Origin: Spartobacteria bacterium | GTDB lineage: Bacteria > Verrucomicrobiota > Verrucomicrobiia > Chthoniobacterales > UBA10450 | Direction of reading: 5' to 3' | Assembly: GCA_003134765.1 (NCBI GenBank) | Contig: PLCM01000017.1 | Coordinates: 67,829 to 131,828 of the forward strand | DNA: 64,000 nt | Shown: positions 8,390 to 15,785 of the stretch, in pieces | Layout: each line of letters opens with the position of its first letter | Position numbering within the stretch: the stretch's first letter is position 1 | Position numbers and translations under genes: made by a program | The notes under the pieces: generated by a model | What the model was told of the DNA's origin: nothing | What the model saw: only the letters and a program-made list of their open reading frames with translations | Database searches by the model: none

Positions 8390-8812
8390 ATGAAAATATC
8401 CTGCGTTCTATGTTTCTTTTGCGGCATCGCGGCGATGCTCGGCCTCAGCACGCTCCGAGGATCCAATGCGGAGTCTTCAGGCCACGTTTACGAACTGCGC
8501 CTGTATCACGTTAACGAGGGCAAAATGGACGCTCTCAAAGCGCGCTTTGGCAATTATACCGACACGATCTTCAAACGGCATAACATGAAAAGCATCGGTT
8601 ATTGGTCGCCTCAGGATGCGCCGAGTTCGCAGAACCTGTTTGTTTACATTCTGGAGCATCCCAGCCGTCAGGAAGGCGAGAAGAATTGGGCCGCGTTCCA
8701 AGCGGACCCGGAATGGCAGAAGGTGAAGGCCGAATCAGAAGCGCACGGGGTCCTGGTTGACCATATCGACCGGTATTTCATGGACCCGACCAGTTATTCG
8801 GCCCTCAAGTAG
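8390..8812 (+). CDS. Secreted NIPSNAP-family protein
   Basis: This 140-residue protein has a signal peptide (MKISCVLCFFCGIAAMLGL, cleavage near SNA) and a NIPSNAP domain: VYELRLYHVNEGKMDALKARF, KSIGYWSP and FVYILEHPS. The mature form is probably periplasmic or extracellular. It is related to, but clearly diverged from, the cytoplasmic NIPSNAP gene ~280 bases upstream; the two may have arisen by an old duplication. A perfect GC hairpin directly follows the stop. The longer frame from 8252 covers the intergenic region and is rejected. Confidence 0.8.
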   Translation: MKISCVLCFFCGIAAMLGLSTLRGSNAESSGHVYELRLYHVNEGKMDALKARFGNYTDTIFKRHNMKSIGYWSPQDAPSSQNLFVYILEHPSRQEGEKNWAAFQADPEWQKVKAESEAHGVLVDHIDRYFMDPTSYSALK

Positions 8813-8828
8813 GCGAGCTAGCGCTCGC
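8813..8828 (+). terminator. Tetraloop hairpin at the stop codon
   Basis: GCGAGC-TAGC-GCTCGC is a perfect 6-bp stem overlapping the end of the secreted NIPSNAP gene's stop. It is followed by TTATGGGTTATTTGTTAATTG, a repeat type seen after three other stop codons. Confidence 0.55.
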
Positions 8829-9372
8829 AGTTATGGGTTATTTGTTAATTGTTATTGGTGGGGATGGAAGAGAAGGCGGAAGAAATGTCGAATGTGAAAT
8901 GCGAAATGGGGAATGGGGGAGGATGCAAGACGGAAAACAGAAGACAGAGTACGGGGATCAGAGATCGGAGGACGGCTAAAGTACTGGGCTAGGATCAGGA
9001 GAGGGAGGGACGAAGCGAATGTCGAATGTCAAATGACGAATGCCGAATGTGAAATTCAGGAGATCGGATGTCGGAGGCAAGGCGGGGGAGAAGTTGAAAA
9101 ACTTCCCGGGCACGTAGTTTGGGGCTATGAATCTTACTTTGCGCGCGGGCACGGCGGATGACGCTGAAACGCCAAACGTAATCAATTGGCCAAGGTAACG
9201 AAGCGTCGGGCCGGGATATATCCTTTGTTTCCTTCGTTAGCTTCTGTTTTTTGGATCTCCGAACGAGACCCTAACGATCGCGCACCTGAGCATCTGCTCT
9301 CCCGTCGAGACGGGCGCACTCTCGAAGTAGAAATATTCTGGAACTAATGCTGTGGTTTCGGATTTAACCCTC
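8829..9372. repeat. Repeat-rich intergenic region, no gene seen
   Basis: Some 540 bases hold a TTATTGG-type repeat (8830-8860) and two runs of degenerate GAATGYCGAATG units (8885-8917 and 9017-9058). A stretch at 9101-9135 shares CCGGGCACRTAGTTT with 8207-8225. Reading frames here have no coding character. Confidence 0.7.
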
Positions 9373-10368
9373 ATGAAGGCACAACCGCGGCTGTTAAGAG
9401 GCATTCTCGTTTTCATTGTTTTCGCTCTCGCCGGGATGAGTGGGGCGAGCGGGAGCGGCTACGATCCGCTGGCAGTCGATCCACAGTTTCATGCGCAGCC
9501 GCGGGATTTGACGGTGCATGACGCGGCGCGGAACCGCGATATTCCGGTTCGGATTTATCTGCCGGCCAGTGAGAAGGCGGAGCCAGTCGTGTTATTCAGT
9601 CACGGGCTGGGCGGGTCCCGCGCGGGCAGCAAATTTCTCGGCGAGCACTGGGCGGAGCGCGGCTATGTGGCGGTCTTTGTGCAGCATCCCGGGAGCGATG
9701 AAGCAGTCTGGAAGGAGGCAGCGCCGGAGAATCGGATGGCCGCGCTGCGTGAGGCGGCGTCGCTGGAGAATTTTCTGTTGCGGGTGAAGGACGTCACGTC
9801 GGTGCTTGATCAACTCGAGGACTGGAACAAGAGCGGCGCGCTGACGGGTCGAATGGACCTGAAGAAAATCGGAATGTCTGGTCATTCGTTCGGCGCCGTG
9901 ACGACCGAGGCGGTGAGTGGGGAGACCTTTCCGGCGAGCGGCACGAAATTGACCGACCCCAGAATTCGTGCGGCGGTGATCTTCAGTCCGAGCACACCGA
10001 GATCGACCAGTGCGGAACGAGCGTTCGGTGACGTCAGGATTCCCTGGCTGCTCATGACAGGGACGCTGGACACTGCGCCGATCGGGCCGGCCGACCTGAA
10101 TTCTCGGCTGGCGGTTTATCCAGCGCTGCATGGGGCGCCGAAATATGAAGTGGTGCTAGACAAGGCTGAGCACTCCGCGTTCACGGAGAGCGCGCTGCCT
10201 GACGATCGCGAGCCGCGCAATCCGAACCATCATCGGGTGATCCTGGCGCTCTCGAGTGCGTTCTGGGACGCGTATTTGCGAGATAACAAGGAGGCGCTCG
10301 CGTGGTTGAACGGCGCTGGTCCGCGCACCGTCATGGAAAAGGCGGATGAGTGGAAGGCGGCGCCGTAA
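9373..10368 (+). CDS. Exported dienelactone-hydrolase-like alpha/beta hydrolase
   Basis: This 331-residue protein starts with a signal peptide (MKAQPRLLRGILVFIVFALAGMSGA). The core has VVLFSHGLGGSRAGS, a nucleophile elbow G-H-S-F-G near residue 170, and late acidic and His candidates (TGTLDTAP; DKAEHSAF). It fits the predicted dienelactone hydrolase/chlorophyllase-like group (COG4188), which cleaves esters. It probably acts in the periplasm. The ATG at 9373 was chosen because the signal peptide begins there; GTG 9352 is possible. The real substrate is unknown. Confidence 0.8.
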   Translation: MKAQPRLLRGILVFIVFALAGMSGASGSGYDPLAVDPQFHAQPRDLTVHDAARNRDIPVRIYLPASEKAEPVVLFSHGLGGSRAGSKFLGEHWAERGYVAVFVQHPGSDEAVWKEAAPENRMAALREAASLENFLLRVKDVTSVLDQLEDWNKSGALTGRMDLKKIGMSGHSFGAVTTEAVSGETFPASGTKLTDPRIRAAVIFSPSTPRSTSAERAFGDVRIPWLLMTGTLDTAPIGPADLNSRLAVYPALHGAPKYEVVLDKAEHSAFTESALPDDREPRNPNHHRVILALSSAFWDAYLRDNKEALAWLNGAGPRTVMEKADEWKAAP

Positions 10369-10493
10369 CGCGGGGCGAGTTATTGGTTAATGGTCATTTG
10401 TTGTCAGGGGGCGGCCGCCTTCGCCAAGGCTACGGCGTGCCAGGGAGATCGGAGGCCAGCAGCGGAACGGGCGAAGCGGGTGTAGAGTAACGA

Positions 10494-10919
10494 ATGTCAG
10501 ATCCACGAAACGTTGCGCACAATAAGAAGGTAAAGCAGGAAAAGGCACACCATGAAGATGCGTCTGGAGCGGGCGCGAAACTGAAGAAGAAGCGCGCGCC
10601 AAAGGATGAGGGAGGCGGAGCGACGGATGCGGCAAATTCAGAAGCGGGTGCTCCGGAGAAAGCTCCGGTCGAGCTGGTGCCGGGCGATTACGAGAAATCG
10701 CAGATCGTTCTCTCGAAGCTCAAGGAGATGGAGTTCCATTCGCGTGCAAACATCGAGACGCTCGCGCAGTTGACCCTGACGATTGAGGATGAGCTAAAGC
10801 AGAAAGAGTTTTCCGGGCCGATCGGCGATATTTACGCCACGCAGGATCAGTTTCACACCCGGATCGCTGAGTTGATCCAGGGTTACGAGAAAAAGACGGA
10901 GGCCTTGCGGCCGGCGTAG
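10494..10919 (+). CDS. Hypothetical protein with Lys-rich N-terminus
   Basis: This 141-residue product is not a recognised family. Residues 1-60 are polar and Lys/Ala/Gly-rich, probably disordered (HNKKVKQEK, KLKKKRAPK). Residues ~65-138 look alpha-helical: SQIVLSKLKEMEFHSRANIETLAQ and ISELIQG-like helix pairs. No signal or membrane segment is seen. It belongs with two other basic small proteins in the window (6829 and 18256), which may bind nucleic acid. A TTATTGG-type repeat and the tail of the hydrolase lie upstream. Confidence 0.6.
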   Translation: MSDPRNVAHNKKVKQEKAHHEDASGAGAKLKKKRAPKDEGGGATDAANSEAGAPEKAPVELVPGDYEKSQIVLSKLKEMEFHSRANIETLAQLTLTIEDELKQKEFSGPIGDIYATQDQFHTRIAELIQGYEKKTEALRPA

Positions 10920-10964
10920 CGCGTGTCAAAATTTGCCGAGTCCCTAGCGCCGGGCTGAAGTTTC

Positions 10965-11426
10965 TTAGATCTCGCGGCGGAGGGTGACGGCATGGTCGCT
11001 TTGCTGGACGATTTTGAAACCGAACCGGTCGTAGAGACGCACGACGGGATTATTGGCTGAGGCTGCGATCGAAACGGCGCTGTATTGCGGGTTCGCCTTA
11101 ACCAATTGGGTAAGCAGCGCCGCGCCAATGCCGCGTTTGCGATGCCCGGATTTCACGGCAAAGGCGAGTTCGGGCGTAGGCTCCTCGTCGCGCGTCGCTG
11201 GCGGCAAGCGGAACCACGCGGCCCCCAGCAATTCATCTTTTTGCTCGGCGTCGTAGGCCACGAAGCCGGTGTCGCCCGCCCGTCCCCATCCTTCGACATG
11301 GCGGGCGTATTCGGGCTGACGAACAATGTCTCGTGGCGTCTCCGGCGAGATTCGCAAAGCCTGATACAGCATCTCCCACAGGATCGGTTCATCCGCGGCG
11401 GTCAGTGGGTGAATTACATAGTCCAT
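10965..11426 (-). CDS. GNAT-family N-acetyltransferase
   Basis: This 153-residue protein has the GNAT fold. It begins MDYVIHPLTAADEPILWEML, and the acetyl-CoA-binding motif A is VKSGHRKRGIGAALLTQLV (R-x-x-G-I-G/A). It ends with motif B (NNPVVRLYDRFGFKIV). It transfers an acetyl group to an unknown amine, possibly an amino acid, small molecule or protein N-terminus. The start at 11426 fits the usual family start. The frame is open 39 codons further upstream but without similarity. Confidence 0.85.
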   Translation of the reverse strand: MDYVIHPLTAADEPILWEMLYQALRISPETPRDIVRQPEYARHVEGWGRAGDTGFVAYDAEQKDELLGAAWFRLPPATRDEEPTPELAFAVKSGHRKRGIGAALLTQLVKANPQYSAVSIAASANNPVVRLYDRFGFKIVQQSDHAVTLRREI

Positions 11427-11602
11427 TATTTCGAGCGTCCGTGATCGAGTCGATCTTGTCCAAATATGCTGAATGGCAGCCGGAACAACAAGTCGCGCTT
11501 TTTGTGGTTGGTTCTCAGCGATGCGGGGGCATGCGGCCTGCAAAGCTCATGCCGATATTTTAGGATCGCATATTGGGTGTAGTTGCCGCAAGATGGGGCT
11601 CG

Positions 11603-12775
11603 ATGATGACGAGGACTTCGTCCACGCAGATTCTGATTATCGCGGCGGCATTTATCGGCGGTGCAATCCTGGGACGCGGTTTTCTCGCACCGAAGAGTGA
11701 GCCATTGTCGATACCGCCAGAGACGGCTGATTCTCTCCCCTCGGTATCCATGTCGCCGATGGTCGAGACGGTGCAGGACAAAAGCACGAGCGCCCAACAA
11801 CTGTGGTCGTCGAAGTCCAGCGTGGCTTTGAAGAAATCTCTCGATGCGATTCTGGCCGATCGCGACCCGCAGCATCGCATGAGCAATCTCGAGGCGTTCA
11901 TTAACGGCCTGCAACCCACGGAGTATGCCGACGCTCTGAAACGGATCCGCAAGATTCCCGGAAACAACGATCGCGAGCTCGCGTCGCGTCTGCTGATTGC
12001 GCGCTGGGTGCAGAGCGATCCTGATGGAGCGTTACAGTTTGCGGCCTCGAATCGTGGCTTCGAATATGTGGCTGATGATGTTTTCCAACGCGCGGCGACG
12101 ACTGATTTGCAGTCGGCGCTGGAACGGGCGAAAGCGCTTCCGGATCCGAATCTTCGTTACATGGCGTTGCGGGGCGTGCTCAGCTTCATGGCCGGCACTG
12201 ATCCTGTCGGGGCGCTCCAACTTGCGCCGACCCTGGGCGATTTTCGCGGGAACGAGCCGTTGAGCTCGGTGATTTACCGGCAGTGGGCGTCGAACGATCC
12301 GGCGTCGGCCGCGTTGCAAGCATCGCAGGATAACACGGAGGGGGGCTGGCGTTCTCCGGTCAACCAAGTGGTGCGAACATGGGCCAGCCAGGATCCCACC
12401 GCAGCAGCGAACTGGTCGCTCTCGCTCCCGGCAGGCGATGCGCAGTCGCGCTCCCTTTCCCAGGTGGTCCGGCAATGGGCGCGTGACGACGCGAGTGCGG
12501 CGGCGAACTGGGTCAGCGCCATGTCCCCCGGCGGGACTCATGACACTGCCCTCGGCGCGCTGGCCTCATCCATGGCGGCGGCCGACCCACAAAATGCGGT
12601 GAATTTGGCCCAAAGCATCTCCGACGTCACCGCGCGCAACGAGGCCTTGCAACGAATCAGTCGCGACGTGATGTGGCGCGATCCGGCAAATGGCAACGCG
12701 ATGCTTCAAGCCGCGGGTGTCCCGCCCAATCTTATTCCGCCACCGTCCAGTCGACGCGGGCCGCCGGGTACGTAG
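11603..12775 (+). CDS. Membrane-anchored helical-repeat protein
   Basis: The 390-residue protein has one N-terminal transmembrane segment (ILIIAAAFIGGAIL), a Pro/Ser-rich linker to about residue 75, and then ~280 residues of ~30-residue helical repeats with the signature (R/Q)WAxxDPxAAANW. The signature recurs as RQWASNDPASAALQ, RTWASQDPTAAANW and RQWARDDASAAANW. Such repeat arrays are frequent in Verrucomicrobiota exported proteins of unknown role and probably act as protein-binding scaffolds. A GGGG element precedes the ATG at 11603. Confidence 0.65.
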   Translation: MMTRTSSTQILIIAAAFIGGAILGRGFLAPKSEPLSIPPETADSLPSVSMSPMVETVQDKSTSAQQLWSSKSSVALKKSLDAILADRDPQHRMSNLEAFINGLQPTEYADALKRIRKIPGNNDRELASRLLIARWVQSDPDGALQFAASNRGFEYVADDVFQRAATTDLQSALERAKALPDPNLRYMALRGVLSFMAGTDPVGALQLAPTLGDFRGNEPLSSVIYRQWASNDPASAALQASQDNTEGGWRSPVNQVVRTWASQDPTAAANWSLSLPAGDAQSRSLSQVVRQWARDDASAAANWVSAMSPGGTHDTALGALASSMAAADPQNAVNLAQSISDVTARNEALQRISRDVMWRDPANGNAMLQAAGVPPNLIPPPSSRRGPPGT

Positions 12776-12927
12776 GGAAAGTGACGTGTGACCCACCACG
12801 GCGGGTTCGTCTAATGCGAACACGTGACGGGTGACGAGTGGGGAAGGGCAGAGGTCGCGCTTTTGGCGCGGGTTATTGTATTGGCCGGATTGGCAAATTG
12901 CTGTGAGGGCAGTTAATTCCTGGCGAT

Positions 12928-13293
12928 ATGAATGGCGTTTTTCATTTTTAGATTTACACGGATGATCCGGAAGCGGTGCAGCCGTTTTACCGGGAAATTT
13001 TCGGCTGGAAGTTCGAAGGTGGACCGGTTGAGTAATGGCTGATCACGACCGGCGCTGAGAAGGAACCGGGAATCAACGGCGGAATAACTCGTCCGCGCGA
13101 AGGCCAGAGTCCCGGCACGATTAATACGATACCGGTGGAGTCGCTCGATCAGACGATCAGGAAGATCGAGGAGGGGGGCGGAAGAATCTGCGTGCCGAAA
13201 ATGGCGATTCCAAAGATGGGCTGGCTGGCGTACGCGGAAGATCTGGCCGGCAACGTTTTCGGACTGATGGAGCCGGATGCAAACGCTAAATGA
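12928..13293 (+). pseudogene. VOC/glyoxalase-like protein with two nonsense codons
   Basis: From ATG 12928 a single frame gives a VOC-superfamily (glyoxalase/bleomycin-resistance-like) protein of 121 residues. Landmarks are IYTDDPEAVQPFYREIFGWKFE, then WLITTGAEKEPGINGG, then GWLAYAEDLAGNVFGLMEP. In-frame stops interrupt it: TAG at 12949-12951, expected E, and TAA at 13033-13035, expected Y (EYW). Both are single-base changes away from the expected codon. No frameshift is needed. It appears recently inactivated. Confidence 0.85.
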
Positions 13294-13297
13294 CCTG

Positions 13298-13363
13298 GGG
13301 TGGGCGAGAAATGGTTTTCCGTTACCGAGTGAACCGACGGCTCGACAGAGTCTCGCCCTACCA
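13298..13363. repeat. Hairpin element B, decayed left arm
   Basis: The right arm (13338-13363, CGGCTCGACAGAGTCTCGCC...) is a near-perfect copy of the element at 58014, 58267 and 63497. The left arm (GGTGGGCGAGA) is only partly kept. It begins 5 bases after the VOC pseudogene stop. Confidence 0.75.
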
Positions 13364-13435
13364 TGCTATATGCAGGCTAGCCATTCGCCTTCGCTGAATT
13401 GCGGGCGTGACGAGCAGCGATTGCGCAGAGTGGAA

Positions 13436-13765
13436 TTACAAGTTCGTCTGGATGAATTTCGGACTGGCGTGGACGTCAATTTGACGAAGCAGGGTGTCGC
13501 CGGAGTTAACGAAGCGATGGGGAGTGTTCGGCGGAATAACGACGATGCCGCCGGCGTTAACCTCGCGCTCTTCGTCGCCGACCGTGATGGTGGCGCAGCC
13601 TTCGAGGGTGAAGGCCACTTCCACGTACGGATGCTTATGCAACGGTGGGCCCTGACCGGGTCTGGCCTTGACGATGTAGGCCGAGAAGGGCGCGCCTTGA
13701 GTTTCGCCGACAAACTGATGCGACATTCCAACAAAGGGCAACTGCTCGAGACTGATGAAGCTCAT
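13436..13765 (-). CDS. Small cupin-domain protein
   Basis: This 109-residue single-domain cupin begins MSFISLEQLPFVGMSHQF. Cupin motif 1 is seen as PPLHKHPYVEVAFTLEG (two His, one Glu) and motif 2 as GGIVVIPPNTPHRFVN (His). Such proteins bind a divalent metal; enzymes, isomerases and binding proteins all occur. It is the intact paralogue of the broken gene at 7338-7668, which keeps the same motifs. No operon partner is evident. Substrate unknown. Confidence 0.8.
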   Translation of the reverse strand: MSFISLEQLPFVGMSHQFVGETQGAPFSAYIVKARPGQGPPLHKHPYVEVAFTLEGCATITVGDEEREVNAGGIVVIPPNTPHRFVNSGDTLLRQIDVHASPKFIQTNL

Positions 13766-13894
13766 GGTGGAAACCTACGAAGAAGGGGCGGTCAGTGACG
13801 AGAACCTTTCGGGGAAACCGCTTCGCTCGCGGTTCTTACAGACGCAGGGCAAAAAAGTCTCGACGCGCAAACGACACAGACATACAAGCCAGCC

Positions 13895-14498
13895 ATGAAA
13901 AAAAGTTCTCTCCCAGCTCTCCCGGTCTGTCTTCTTGCGGCGTTCCTTCTCCAGGGCTTGTCCGCCTCGTTCGTCCGACTCTCACAATCCTGCGAGCTCC
14001 GGTCACACAAGTAACGACGTGGCGCCGGTCAAGACGGTCTTAGAGGCCGCAAACGCTGCCATAGGAGATTACGAGGCCAGCGATCAGGCCAAAAAAGAAC
14101 CGCTGCATCTGAAATCCGCGGCGTTCACGTTCAAGACGGTTGAAAAAGCCGGCGCCGAAGCAGGCTTCAACATCTTGGTCCTGAACCTTGGTGTCGGTGC
14201 TTCCCAGGAGAGAACTCACGAAATCAGGTATAGTTACAAAAGGCCCATAATCACTGCGATGCTGGCGCCGCCTACGCTTGATTCCGATCTGGCCAAAGCC
14301 ATCGATCAGGCCTTTAAGCAGGAACTGGCAAAGATGGGCTCACTCGTCCTGGATGAAATTACCGTTACCGTTACGTTCGGCGTCGAGCGGAAGATTGGTG
14401 CGGGTGGCCAGCTCCGGTTCTCGATCGTGGCCTTTGGTCCGAAGTTCAGTGCCAGCAGGAACAACGCGCAGACAATCACGCTCGTCTTCGGGAGGTAG
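13895..14498 (+). pseudogene. Lipoprotein with Trypco2-like domain, one-base frameshift
   Basis: ATG 13895 starts a lipoprotein signal (MKKSSLPALPVCLLAAFLLQ), which runs into a stop at 14012. The mature protein continues in the next frame to 14498. Removing the C at 13968 gives LSAC followed by SSDSHNPASSGHTSN, a clean lipobox joined to the mature domain (200 residues). That domain has KTVLEAANAAIGDYEA, then FNILVLNLGVGASQERTHEIRYSY, resembling the trypsin-co-occurring domain Trypco2. The gene may be damaged or carry a consensus error. Confidence 0.7.
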
Positions 14499-14500
14499 CG

Positions 14501-14516
14501 CGCGCCTGTCGGCGCG
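14501..14516 (+). terminator. GC tetraloop hairpin
   Basis: CGCGCC-TGTC-GGCGCG is a perfect stem starting 3 bases after the stop codon. It is followed by GTTACTCGTTATTGGTTGTCAG, the same 3'-end arrangement as at 8813. Confidence 0.55.
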
Positions 14517-14610
14517 AGTTACTCGTTATTGGTTGTCAGATGCCGGATTACTGAAAATCTTCGCGTGAGATCCGTCCTCTTGGCGGACTAATATCAAAAT
14601 CAGGAGGAGA

Positions 14611-15150
14611 ATGAAGCCGGTAGATCGAGTTATTGCGGGATGGATCAGCCTGTTTCTGGTGACTGGGTTTGGTTCGGCGCACGCCGGCGATGAGCGAATC
14701 GTTTCGAAGTATACGAGCACGGCTCGCGCAAAAAGCCTTTCCTTCAAGGAAGACGGGATGGAAGGAGATCCGGGATTTCACGGACTCTTTCCGGGGCTCG
14801 GAGGGTACCAGCTGGAGTTCCTGGGTGGAGATGAACGGAGCTGGATCAATCCAAAGTTCGGCAAGCATACCGTTGATTTGTATCACGACACCATGATCGC
14901 CGGTGGCGGCACTTTTCCGCACAAGGCAAACGACGTGGTGGAGTGGCGCGGAGTGGAAAAAGACGGCCACTTTGCGCCTTACGCGATTATTTACCGGATC
15001 GCGGCGGGTAACGATGAGACGCACAAAATTCATACCCGACTTATTATCATCAAGCTGGATCGGGAACGTTCGGCGGTCGTAGGCCACACCGAAGGCGCGA
15101 ATGAGGACGCCGAAGCGAAACGGATCGCGGACGGTGCGCGGGGGCGGTAA
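14611..15150 (+). CDS. Secreted hypothetical protein
   Basis: This 179-residue protein has a strong ribosome site (AGGAGGAG, 14603-14610) right before ATG 14611. A signal peptide (WISLFLVTGFGSAHA) precedes the mature protein, which starts GDERIVSKYTSTARAKSL. The body has beta-rich segments such as GGYQLEFLGGDERSWINPKFG, and NDVVEWRG and YAIIYRIA. No family was recognised with confidence. It is likely periplasmic, and no enzymatic motif stands out. Confidence 0.7.
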   Translation: MKPVDRVIAGWISLFLVTGFGSAHAGDERIVSKYTSTARAKSLSFKEDGMEGDPGFHGLFPGLGGYQLEFLGGDERSWINPKFGKHTVDLYHDTMIAGGGTFPHKANDVVEWRGVEKDGHFAPYAIIYRIAAGNDETHKIHTRLIIIKLDRERSAVVGHTEGANEDAEAKRIADGARGR

Positions 15151-15179
15151 CCGGCCTGCAAGCCTCGGCGTTTCGAAAT

Positions 15180-15755
15180 TCAAATCCGTCGTTCCGCGTG
15201 TGAAGCGGTGATGAGGCGTTGGAGACGGTTGCGGCGGGTTGGGGGGCGCTTCGCACTGATTACCCACCAGGCGGCGAGACGGCGATAGCCGGGAGGCTGC
15301 GCCTGGAAGAATTTCCAGGCGATCGCATCGCGTCGGAACTCGCGTTCGTCCGCCGGCATGAGCTTCGCGGCTTCACGATTTTCAAAGGAATATGTGCGGG
15401 AGTTTTTTTCCTCGCGCCGAGCGAAGGCGTCGAGGCCTCCGGCATGCATGCGGCCGTCGCGGGTGAGGACGGCGACGCGGGCGATGTTTACCGCGCTCCA
15501 GGTGCTCCGGGCCCGCCGCGGCGTGAAGCGAATTTTGTAGCTCGCCTCGTTCACTGTTTTGCGAATGCCATCAATCCAACCGAAGCAAAGCGCTTCGTCG
15601 ACCGATTCAGGCCAGGTCATGCTCGGACGGCCGGAGGCCTTGCGAAAGTAGCCGACCCACAATTCATCGGCGCGGTTGTGATTCCGGAGCAGCCATGTGC
15701 GGAATGCGCCCGGAGTCGCGAAAAAGAGCGGCGCGTTTGAGTCGCGTGTGATCAA
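15180..15755 (-). CDS. YdeI/OmpD-associated family protein
   Basis: This 191-residue protein matches the YdeI/OmdA-type group (COG4430): F-R-T-W-L near the N-terminus, then DELWVGYFRKASGRPSMTW and SVDEALCFGWIDGIRK, the signature stretch, followed by RFTPRRARSTWSAVN. The C-terminal ~80 residues include RRDAIAWKFFQAQPPGYRRLAAWW. The family's biochemical role is unknown, with suggested links to cationic stress. The flavoprotein gene begins to its right on the same strand, with a 30-base gap between them. Confidence 0.85.
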   Translation of the reverse strand: MITRDSNAPLFFATPGAFRTWLLRNHNRADELWVGYFRKASGRPSMTWPESVDEALCFGWIDGIRKTVNEASYKIRFTPRRARSTWSAVNIARVAVLTRDGRMHAGGLDAFARREEKNSRTYSFENREAAKLMPADEREFRRDAIAWKFFQAQPPGYRRLAAWWVISAKRPPTRRNRLQRLITASHAERRI

Positions 15756-15785
15756 ACGTCGAACCGTTCTCCAATGACTGGCCGT

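Noticed and set aside
12949-13035. Recoding of TAG/TAA in the VOC gene
   Set aside because: Two different stop codons in one short gene and normal use of both as terminators elsewhere make recoding unlikely.
13960-13975. Programmed frameshift in the lipoprotein gene
   Set aside because: No slippery heptamer or downstream structure is seen at the shift; an indel explains it.
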